DNA from: Promethearchaeota archaeon
GTDB taxonomy: Archaea; Asgardarchaeota; Lokiarchaeia; Sigynarchaeales; SOKP01
Length of the DNA stretch: 5,102 nucleotides
Assembly: GCA_016839655.1 (NCBI GenBank)
Contig: JAEOTW010000398.1
Span: forward strand, 1 to 5,102
Reading direction: 5' to 3'
This document shows positions 1-5,102 of this stretch, in pieces (positions within the stretch are counted from its first letter, which is position 1; each line of letters opens with the position of its first letter). A model generated the notes under the pieces. It made no database searches. It was given only the letters and a program-made list of their open reading frames with translations, and was not told the DNA's origin. The translations under genes and the position numbers were made by a program.

Positions 1-477
1 AACTAATCCATCAACCCCTGCATCCTTACATTTTCCAGCAAGCCAAAAAGCGGGTGCTACATGAAAATTTTTAATTTCTGAACCGCTATTTTTTAACTTT
101 TGGTAAGCTTTACTTTTCTGTAACATCCTTGCAGTACCCGCACTAGTAATTGCGTATCGAACTTGTTCTTTTAATTTTGGATTACTCATAATAAACTTAG
201 GTATTTGTCTGCAAAGCGTCATGGCATCCGGTTGCAGACGGGCGGTTCTTATATTAAAGCCAAAAGGTTTATCTGTGTGTTCGATGACATGTAGCATGTT
301 TTTTTTCATTTCCCCTGTACTTGTTTTACCAAATAAATTCGTGTGACTTAGTACTCCACACCCTCCCGCTTCAGAAACGGCAATAGTCAACTCTGTTGTA
401 TAGAAAGGACCCATTGGAGCGCCTATTATTGGATGTTTTATCCCAAGCATTTTGGTAACATCTGTTTCAATAACCAT
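1..477 (-). CDS. Nitronate monooxygenase / 2-nitropropane dioxygenase family protein, N-terminal part (cut by window edge)
   Basis: I translated this frame by hand. It is open from the start codon to base 1, giving 159 residues of a protein usually about 320-360 long; the C-terminal half is off the window. It reads as an FMN-dependent TIM barrel of the nitronate monooxygenase/FabK-like group. Visible marks are KMLGIKHPIIGAPMG near the N-terminus (first strand, GAPM at 19-22), SEAGGCGVLSH (about 35-45), FGFNIR with Asn 75, AITSAGTA (about 109-116) and, at the cut, FHVAP followed by AGVDGLV. The family's EAGGH segment would come just after the edge. Members oxidise alkyl nitronates, but many are uncharacterised flavin oxidoreductases, so the substrate is unknown. 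I chose ATG 475-477 because GGAAG lies 4 bases before it, a TATA-like box sits about 25 bases upstream, and homologues begin a few residues before the LLGI-PII motif. An in-frame ATG at 490-492 would add five residues; a TAA at 505-507 closes the frame above it. It is divergent from the sugar kinase. Confidence 0.88.
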   Translation of the reverse strand, partial: MVIETDVTKMLGIKHPIIGAPMGPFYTTELTIAVSEAGGCGVLSHTNLFGKTSTGEMKKNMLHVIEHTDKPFGFNIRTARLQPDAMTLCRQIPKFIMSNPKLKEQVRYAITSAGTARMLQKSKAYQKLKNSGSEIKNFHVAPAFWLAGKCKDAGVDGLV

Positions 478-497
478 TTTTCTTCCATTCATATTTA

Positions 498-505
498 TTT
501 TATAT
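498..505 (-). promoter_or_regulatory. Candidate TATA box for the nitronate monooxygenase-type gene
   Basis: On the minus strand this reads ATATAAAA. Its centre is about 25 bases upstream of the ATG at 475-477, which is the archaeal TATA-to-transcription-start distance, so the transcript would start at or next to that codon. This geometry favours the ATG at 477 over the one at 492, which would lie only about 10 bases from the box. The surroundings are very AT-rich, so a chance match is possible. Confidence 0.35.
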
Positions 506-513
506 TATTTATT

Positions 514-530
514 GATGATAGCAAAAAATA
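514..530. repeat. Upstream copy of the AGCAAAAA repeated element
   Basis: The stretch GATGATAGCAAAAAATA resembles TAATGATTAGCAAAAATA at 583-600; the shared core is ATGAT, an optional T, then AGCAAAA(A)ATA. The two copies lie about 70 bases apart in the same orientation, one just above the TATA box of the minus-strand gene and one just below the TATA box of the kinase. They could be paired binding sites for one regulator of both divergent genes, but A-rich sequence makes coincidence easy. Confidence 0.25.
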
Positions 531-569
531 ATAAAATGATAAAAACTTTACAGTGTGATATTGGTGACA

Positions 570-577
570 TTATACAT
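570..577 (+). promoter_or_regulatory. Candidate TATA box for the sugar kinase gene
   Basis: TTATACAT lies in the otherwise mixed divergent spacer. Counting about 25 bases from its centre puts transcription start near base 599, giving a leader of about 17 bases to the ATG at 616 or 8 bases to the GTG at 607. No convincing purine-rich BRE is visible in front of it. Confidence 0.35.
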
Positions 578-580
578 TTT

Positions 581-593
581 GCTAATGATTAGC
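581..593. repeat. Perfect 13-base palindrome, candidate operator
   Basis: GCTAAT G ATTAGC is a perfect inverted repeat with 6-base arms and a single central base. It sits between the kinase TATA-like box and the predicted transcription start, a position where a bound dimeric repressor would block archaeal transcription. Its right arm overlaps the second copy of the AGCAAAAA element. The arms are too short for a good terminator hairpin and no T-run follows, so an operator is the more natural reading. Function is inference from position. Confidence 0.35.
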
Positions 594-600
594 AAAAATA
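583..600. repeat. Downstream copy of the AGCAAAAA repeated element
   Basis: TAATGATTAGCAAAAATA matches the element at 514-530 apart from small insertions and deletions in the T and A runs. It overlaps the palindrome at 581-593 and covers the predicted transcription start of the kinase gene. Confidence 0.25.
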
Positions 601-606
601 GAAATA

Positions 607-610
607 GTGA
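607..610 (+). promoter_or_regulatory. Weak Shine-Dalgarno-like GTGA before the kinase ATG
   Basis: GTGA can pair with the GGUGA-complementary part of the 16S rRNA 3' end and stands 5 bases before the ATG at 616. The same GTG could itself serve as a start codon in frame (adding Met-Lys-Lys). I prefer the ATG because the GTGA then has a role and because the N-terminus Ser-Pro-Asp-Ile-Ile-Ser-Leu-Gly-Glu begins close to where PfkB kinases usually start. Confidence 0.35.
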
Positions 611-615
611 AAAAA

Positions 616-1575
616 ATGAGTCCAGATATAATTAGTTTAGGTGAATTATTAGTCGAGATAATGCGTACGGAAGTTGATGTACCACACGGAATAATTGGTT
701 CTTATTATAAAGGTCCATATCCAAGTGGAGCTCCCGCAATATTTATTGATTCTGCTGCTCGGATGGCGAAATCTTTCAATTTTTCAACTGGATATATTGG
801 AGTTATTGGAAATGATGACTTTGGGAATTGTATTCTTGAAAAATTAAAAAAAGACGGTGTTAATGTATCTCAAATTAGAATCGATCGAGGAAAAACTACC
901 GGAATTGCATTCAATCAATATAATTCTGACGGTTCTCGTAAATTTATTTTTGCTGCTGGTGCCGCTGGAGAAACATCTCCTAATGATATTAAAGAAAATT
1001 ATTTCAATGGCATAAAAAATCTTCACATTATGGGGAGTGCTCTTTCAATAAGCGAGAATTCTCGAGAAGCAAGTTATAAAGCAATAAAAATAGCAAAAGA
1101 AAAAAATCCAGATGTTATAATCTCGTTTGATCCGAATTTAAGACCAGAAATGCTGGATTTAGAAATGATTTTAAAAATCTGTGAGCCAGTTTTAGAATCA
1201 ACAGATATTTTACTCCCAAGTGGCGAAGAGGCAGAAATGTTGGCGGGAATAAATGGAGAGAAAGAGGCATGTCAAAAATTATTAGAAAAAGGACCTAAAA
1301 TGATCGTGTTGAAACAGGGTAAAGAGGGCTGTACAATTTTTACTAACGAAAATTTAGATGGAATCAGAGTACCGGGATTTAAAGTAAAGGAGATAGACCC
1401 AACAGGCGCAGGAGACTCATTTGGAGGTGCATTTATCGTGGGATATTTAGCAGGATGGGATTTAAAAAAAGCAGCAACATTTGGTAATGCGGTAGGAGCT
1501 TTAAAAGTAATGTCTTTAGGTCCTATGCCTGAAACTACTTATGAAGAGGTTATTAGTTTATTAGAAGAAGCTTAA
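616..1575 (+). CDS. PfkB/ribokinase-family carbohydrate kinase (tagatose-kinase-like subgroup, substrate unknown)
   Basis: This is a complete cytosolic ATP-dependent sugar kinase of 319 residues, the normal PfkB length. From the ATG at 616, the first strand is ISLGELLVEIM (about 6-16). The substrate-lid region GPYPSGAPAIFIDSAARM (33-50) replaces the usual GG-x-N-x-A motif. IGVIGNDDFG (61-70) precedes the lid-core junction, SFDPNLRP is at 170-177, LLPSGEEAEML at 199-209 corresponds to the family's N-x-x-E region, LKQGKEG at 232-238, and the C-terminal signature DPTGAGDSFGGAF at 261-273 carries the anion-hole GAGD and the catalytic base Asp 267. No signal peptide or membrane segment is seen. 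The PSGAPAIF variant is, as I recall, shared with bacterial kinases annotated as tagatose or sugar kinase, but that does not fix the substrate; ketohexose, 2-keto-3-deoxy sugar acids and nucleosides are all possible. There is no sugar-pathway neighbour. A longer form from GTG 607 is possible; TGA at 586-588 closes the frame. Confidence 0.93.
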   Translation: MSPDIISLGELLVEIMRTEVDVPHGIIGSYYKGPYPSGAPAIFIDSAARMAKSFNFSTGYIGVIGNDDFGNCILEKLKKDGVNVSQIRIDRGKTTGIAFNQYNSDGSRKFIFAAGAAGETSPNDIKENYFNGIKNLHIMGSALSISENSREASYKAIKIAKEKNPDVIISFDPNLRPEMLDLEMILKICEPVLESTDILLPSGEEAEMLAGINGEKEACQKLLEKGPKMIVLKQGKEGCTIFTNENLDGIRVPGFKVKEIDPTGAGDSFGGAFIVGYLAGWDLKKAATFGNAVGALKVMSLGPMPETTYEEVISLLEEA

Positions 1576-1580
1576 TGTGA

Positions 1581-1595
1581 TTCTTTCTACTCTTT
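1581..1595 (+). terminator. Possible T-rich archaeal terminator after the kinase gene
   Basis: TTCTTTCTACTCTTT begins 6 bases after the kinase stop codon and is pyrimidine-rich on the plus strand, as archaeal intrinsic terminators are. No hairpin precedes it. It overlaps the last codons of the convergent metallophosphoesterase gene, so the two transcripts would overlap slightly at their 3' ends. Confidence 0.22.
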
Positions 1596-3587
1596 AGGAT
1601 TATCAATTATATGTAAAGAAAAAACCTCTGCAGCAGCTATTTGATTGTTTTTTATCGTATAATATCTAAAACCTGGAGCTTTAAACTTATATTTTAAAGA
1701 TATGGGTCCAACTGCTTGGGTTTGGAACACAAAAGGTTTATTCACATCAAACCATACTTTCAACTCGTTTGGATCTCTAAACTTATTAAAAAAAACTCTA
1801 AATTTATTTGTATAAACTTCTACAGGTACGGTAACATAAAAAGGGAAAAAGAAATATCCAAACTTGATTTTCTCGGGATTTTTTGTCTCTTTTAAACTAA
1901 ATTCTATAAGAGTATGAGTATGGCCACAGAGTACCAAATCTACTTTCCTTCTAATTATTTCATCTGAACCTGTAAAAATTCTAAGAAGATTAGCCCAATT
2001 ATACATAATTGTCTGATATTTTAAATATAATACTCGCTCTAATCTAGAATCTCCAACATACTTCTCTAAATTATTCTCATAAAAATCTCTCCAAATTATT
2101 TTTCGTTTCAATTTAAAAATCTTTTTAAATTTCCTCTGCTTAAATGTTCCAAGACGCGGAGATATAGGTGGTGTGTGCATAACGACAATAACTTTCTCAT
2201 TATGAGATAATCTTATGTATGCTCTTAAAATGTCAACTTGGTAGTCTTTTATTCCTTTAGTTGAGGGCCCACCACTTAAGAGATCATGCGTATTAGCAAT
2301 AGAATCGTGTCCTGTATCAAGAAAGATAAAATTGTATTGATCTCCAATTTTCAATTTATAATTCAAATTGGGATTCAAATATTTAAAGTAATCCCTTAAG
2401 TACTTATCCTTTGAACGTATAACTGTAAAATAATTAAAGAATTTAATGTCATAATAACCTTTAATATCTTTGCGATTCATTCCAAATATTTTATGTACTT
2501 TTGCAAATCTTAAACTATAATGTCCCTTACGATAATCGTGATTACCTACTAAAGTGAAAATCGGGGCTAATATTTCTTCTTTATTGATGTATTCATCTTC
2601 AGTGAAATAAGGATATTTGTCTAACCCCCTATTCATACCGAGTAAGATTTCAATAAATACGAAAAAATTGTTTTTATATTGATAATTCCCTCTGGCTATA
2701 TTAATATAATCGATTAAATCACCAGTCATTAACACAAAATCTAATTCATTATTTTTAACCCTCTCGTTAATATAATTAATCAATTTTCTCATATTTTGGT
2801 TGAAATTATATTTGGCATATCGTAAATCATCTAGACGGTCTTCCTGAAATTCCTTTCTAAATTCGAAATCTCTGGTTAAAATAAAATGAGCCTTGCTTGA
2901 AAGTTGCTTTTTTAGAGTCCTATATCTTTTAATTCTATCTTTTGCTTTATCTTTTAAAAAATTCGAAATAAAATCATTTCTTCGAGCAACATGAAAATCT
3001 GAAGCGTGAATAAATTTAAAATTTGCCCAATCCTTATCAAAAAACGCAATTGCGTGATAATTAATCTTCTCTTCAATTATATTGGGAATATCGTGAACTA
3101 TATCAAATATTAAAGAAGATCTATTAGTTTTTTTTAAAAGTTTATGAATTGTTTTTACATTTTTCACTTGGAATTTGATTTTATAAAGAACTTTTCTCTC
3201 TCCAAAAAGACCTTCAATTTGTAACATAGTATTAAAAATATCCCATATTACACAATGCTCTTCTTTTAATACACCATCTTCTCTAAAATCTAATTTCTTT
3301 ACTTTTTCAATCTCCTGTATTTGTAAAGGATATCTTTCACCTCTCCTTTTAGAAAAATCTCCTTTATCATTTAAAATAGGTTGAATAAATAAATTCAAAT
3401 GAAAAAATTGTAAAATTTCGTTTACATTTTGCCCCGGAATTGCAATTACTAACGCATCAAAAACAATTTTTTTGTTAAAATTACCATTATCGTCCATATA
3501 ATCTCTTAGATTTATTAAAATTGGTTGCCCCAGATTAGGCTTGATGATTATAGGATATTTCCCTTTTTTCAAGTCTAAATTATACAT
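1587..3587 (-). CDS. Large calcineurin-like metallophosphoesterase with an unassigned N-terminal domain
   Basis: A complete 666-residue protein with all five motifs of the two-metal metallophosphoesterase superfamily in order: ASDFH (Asp 197, His 199), TGDLID (Asp 290, Asp 293), VGNHD (Asn 349, His 350), MHTPP (His 471) and CGHTH (His 556, His 558). It should hydrolyse phosphomonoesters or diesters; the substrate cannot be told. Residues 1-190 show no motif I recognise and look like alternating beta strands and short helices. The core carries long insertions: about 90 residues between motifs I and II, about 120 between GNHD and His 471, and about 85 before GHTH, two of them strongly Lys/Arg-rich (about 200-280 and 482-550). 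The tail (about 575-666) is beta-rich. There is no signal peptide or convincing membrane helix, so it is probably cytosolic or peripheral. The ATG start has no ribosome-binding site, but a TATA-like box lies about 26 bases upstream, suggesting a leaderless transcript. It ends 11 bases from the kinase stop, tail to tail. Confidence 0.92.
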   Translation of the reverse strand: MYNLDLKKGKYPIIIKPNLGQPILINLRDYMDDNGNFNKKIVFDALVIAIPGQNVNEILQFFHLNLFIQPILNDKGDFSKRRGERYPLQIQEIEKVKKLDFREDGVLKEEHCVIWDIFNTMLQIEGLFGERKVLYKIKFQVKNVKTIHKLLKKTNRSSLIFDIVHDIPNIIEEKINYHAIAFFDKDWANFKFIHASDFHVARRNDFISNFLKDKAKDRIKRYRTLKKQLSSKAHFILTRDFEFRKEFQEDRLDDLRYAKYNFNQNMRKLINYINERVKNNELDFVLMTGDLIDYINIARGNYQYKNNFFVFIEILLGMNRGLDKYPYFTEDEYINKEEILAPIFTLVGNHDYRKGHYSLRFAKVHKIFGMNRKDIKGYYDIKFFNYFTVIRSKDKYLRDYFKYLNPNLNYKLKIGDQYNFIFLDTGHDSIANTHDLLSGGPSTKGIKDYQVDILRAYIRLSHNEKVIVVMHTPPISPRLGTFKQRKFKKIFKLKRKIIWRDFYENNLEKYVGDSRLERVLYLKYQTIMYNWANLLRIFTGSDEIIRRKVDLVLCGHTHTLIEFSLKETKNPEKIKFGYFFFPFYVTVPVEVYTNKFRVFFNKFRDPNELKVWFDVNKPFVFQTQAVGPISLKYKFKAPGFRYYTIKNNQIAAAEVFSLHIIDNPKE

Positions 3588-3610
3588 CTTAAGAGATTTT
3601 AAATATATGA

Positions 3611-3618
3611 ATTTATAA
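3611..3618 (-). promoter_or_regulatory. Candidate TATA box for the metallophosphoesterase gene
   Basis: On the minus strand the box reads TTATAAAT, centred about 26 bases before the ATG at 3587. Transcription would begin within a base or two of the start codon, which fits a leaderless mRNA and explains the missing Shine-Dalgarno sequence. The spacer is nearly all A and T, so other boxes can be proposed. Confidence 0.35.
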
Positions 3619-3652
3619 TGAATAAAATGTATATTTTAAAATGTTTTTTCTT

Positions 3653-3674
3653 TTATGAGTTACATTTTTCATAA
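3653..3674. repeat. Short inverted repeat in the second divergent spacer
   Basis: TTATGA (3653-3658) and TCATAA (3669-3674) are perfect 6-base inverted arms around a 10-base spacer, midway between the two divergent start codons. It may be a dimer-binding operator serving both genes; the low sequence complexity makes this weak. The perfect palindrome ATTTTAAAAT at 3633-3642 is nearby and is even easier to get by chance. Confidence 0.2.
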
Positions 3675-3705
3675 CATACAAAAATAAATAAGATTTTATA
3701 TAACT

Positions 3706-5091
3706 ATGATAGAGCGTCTTTATCAACCTGATTTCAGTTGCATATTCAATGAAAAATTTGCTAACGCTTTCCTATATGGACAAGTTGATTCTTTAGTATG
3801 GGCTGTTTTTAGAGATGTTGCTCAGTCTGATGAACTTCAAAAATTATTAAAATTAAAGAATTCTGTGGGACGAGAATACTTTTATACAAGAAATATTTCT
3901 ATTATTGATGAAAAAATAGAGTTAAACTGTTCAGATGTTAGATTAGCATTAATTCAAGCTATGGATTTAGGCAGAGAGTATGGAATATCTAATTCAGACG
4001 TAATATCTGTTGTGAAAAAAGATCCAAAAACTTTCATCGGTGTGTTATCATATAATTTATCCAGTTTCTCATCTTTTAACGACTTATTATCAGATTTGGA
4101 AAAAATTGAGAAAGAAATAAAAATTGCAGGAATAGTCCTCTATCCTTCTTATACAAAATTAGATTTAATAAATAATAGTATTCTTAATGAATTATTACCC
4201 TATTGCAAGGAAAAGAATTATTTCATCAAAATTGATATTGGAAATCTATTATTCCCTGAGAATTATCCTGAATTTGCATCTTACGAGAAAATTAAAGCTC
4301 TCCTTTCAAAGCTTTCTGAAAATCTCATCATTTTAAGTGGTTTAGATATTTCTGGTGATTTTAATTTATATTATCAACTAGTAAAGTATTTTAATAATTT
4401 ATGGATTGAAATTGATCCAAGATCTATCGGTGGAATGACTCCTACAGACTTTTTTGAACAAATCTTTGCCATTAAGGGGTTTATTCAAAATTGCTGGCAT
4501 CGAATCCTAATAGGAAGTGCTACTCCAACATTGGAAATCTCTCAAACAGTAAGAGGATTTCTGGAAGCTACAGAAAATCTTCCTTTCTCTCAAAAATGTA
4601 TCTTAAGAACGTGGGGTTTTCGAAATATTAACAGAATTAATTCATCAGTATTTACAATGTTAGAAGAAGCAAATTTAGATCAGTATGAAACAATCTTAGG
4701 ATTTGAGCAACCTTATGTTCTCGAGAGCGAAAATGAAATTAATCTAATATATAACATTCGATTACGAAGTTTTAGTATTACACAATTAATTTATTTATCT
4801 CAATTAATCAAAGAGATTTTCAATGACTCATTAAGGAAATTTCCTAATTTACAAAATGGAGAGCTTTTTATAAGGACCTATCACACAACGACCTCCTTAA
4901 TTGTTAATGAGCATGAATTTGGTAATTATCTTGATATGCATTATATGTTTGCAGAAATTACAAAACAGGAAAGTTCACAGTTTTTACATACTGTTAGAGC
5001 ATTAGAAAATCGTGCTGATTTTAATCCATATGACCATTCTATTGCTATGAAATATGGGCCGAAACAACTAAGTCTTCCTATGATAAGATGA
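3706..5091 (+). CDS. Degenerate amidohydrolase-2-like barrel fused to a YjbQ/UPF0047 domain, ending early in the second domain
   Basis: A 461-residue protein I read as two domains. Residues about 1-335 follow the amidohydrolase-2 TIM-barrel layout: VVKKDPKTFIGVLSYN (102-117) like the family's P-x-R-F segment, KIAGIVLYPSY (139-149), YFIKIDIGN (172-180), LIILSGLDIS (207-216) and RILIGSATP (266-274). The metal and catalytic residues are missing: no His occurs before 265, there is no N-terminal HxH, and GSATP replaces GSD-x-P (Ala 272). Residues about 343-461 match YjbQ/UPF0047: an ITQ-like strand and helix (358-372), YHTTTSLIVNE (His 393, Glu 402), LDMHYMF with Asp 410, His 428, and YDHSIAMKYG with His 444. 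YjbQ of E. coli has weak thiamine-phosphate synthase activity; its natural role is unclear. The TGA stop falls where the domain's conserved glycine is expected, so the G-T-W-Q strand and tail are absent. The frame is closed upstream by TAA at 3685-3687; ATG 3706 is the only sensible start and has no ribosome-binding site. Barrel assignment about 0.7, YjbQ domain about 0.85. Confidence 0.85.
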   Translation: MIERLYQPDFSCIFNEKFANAFLYGQVDSLVWAVFRDVAQSDELQKLLKLKNSVGREYFYTRNISIIDEKIELNCSDVRLALIQAMDLGREYGISNSDVISVVKKDPKTFIGVLSYNLSSFSSFNDLLSDLEKIEKEIKIAGIVLYPSYTKLDLINNSILNELLPYCKEKNYFIKIDIGNLLFPENYPEFASYEKIKALLSKLSENLIILSGLDISGDFNLYYQLVKYFNNLWIEIDPRSIGGMTPTDFFEQIFAIKGFIQNCWHRILIGSATPTLEISQTVRGFLEATENLPFSQKCILRTWGFRNINRINSSVFTMLEEANLDQYETILGFEQPYVLESENEINLIYNIRLRSFSITQLIYLSQLIKEIFNDSLRKFPNLQNGELFIRTYHTTTSLIVNEHEFGNYLDMHYMFAEITKQESSQFLHTVRALENRADFNPYDHSIAMKYGPKQLSLPMIR

Positions 5092-5102
5092 AATGTAGAA
5101 AT

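Noticed and set aside
844..1026. A 60-residue open frame on the minus strand inside the kinase gene
   Set aside because: It lies wholly antisense to a well-conserved kinase, has low-complexity composition and no recognisable motif, and is a shadow frame.
1576..1586. A hairpin terminator shared by the convergent kinase and phosphoesterase genes
   Set aside because: The 11-base gap has no inverted repeat; only a T-rich tract running into the phosphoesterase coding end can be pointed to.
1764..1862. A membrane anchor in the C-terminal part of the phosphoesterase (hydrophobic run around residues 576-590, GYFFFPFYVTVPVEV)
   Set aside because: The apolar run is short and broken by Pro and Glu, and fits a beta strand pair better than a membrane helix.
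3694..3703. TTTTATATAA as the TATA box of the fusion gene
   Set aside because: It is only 2 bases upstream of the ATG at 3706, so transcription would begin inside the coding region, and there is no suitable later start codon until Met 86, which would remove part of the first domain.
5089..5091. UGA read as glycine (the code used by some candidate-phylum bacteria), because the stop falls on a conserved Gly
   Set aside because: The kinase, phosphoesterase and fusion genes encode all their glycines with GGN over more than 1,400 codons with no in-frame TGA, which would not happen if UGA were a Gly codon here.
5089..5091. UGA as a selenocysteine codon
   Set aside because: The family has glycine, not cysteine, at this position, and no SECIS-like element can be seen because the window ends 11 bases later.

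Overview
The window is AT-rich DNA with a compact, archaeal-looking layout: four protein-coding genes, short spacers, few Shine-Dalgarno sequences, and TATA-like boxes placed about 25 bases before a start codon at three of the four genes. The protein types (a large many-insert metallophosphoesterase, a PfkB sugar kinase, a YjbQ-domain fusion) and the frequent AGA and ATA codons would suit a low-GC archaeon such as an Asgard (Promethearchaeota) lineage. There is no rRNA or marker gene, so that placement is inference only.

Layout. (1) On the minus strand, from the left edge to 477, lies the N-terminal half of an FMN-dependent nitronate monooxygenase-type protein, cut by the window edge. (2) A divergent promoter region of about 140 bases carries one TATA-like box per direction, a perfect 6+1+6 palindrome and a repeated AGCAAAAA element. 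(3) On the plus strand, 616-1575, is a complete PfkB/ribokinase-family sugar kinase with a modified substrate-side motif. (4) It converges, with an 11-base gap, on a minus-strand gene (1587-3587) for a 666-residue metallophosphoesterase with all five metal-binding motifs, a 190-residue N-terminal region of unknown type and large basic insertions. (5) A second divergent, extremely AT-rich spacer (3588-3705) follows. (6) On the plus strand, 3706-5091, is a 461-residue protein that I read as an amidohydrolase-2-like TIM barrel without any metal-binding histidines, fused to a C-terminal YjbQ/UPF0047 domain.

The most interesting locus is this last gene. Its barrel has no histidine in the first 264 residues and has lost the late catalytic Asp, so it looks like a pseudo-enzyme attached to a YjbQ domain. 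Its reading frame ends at a TGA exactly where the UPF0047 signature has a conserved glycine, so the last strands of the YjbQ domain would lie beyond the stop. This could be a nonsense mutation, a sequencing error or a natural truncation.

The genes do not form an evident pathway. The arrangement is divergent, convergent, divergent, so each gene is probably its own transcription unit or the first gene of one. No CRISPR, tRNA, rRNA or mobile element was seen.
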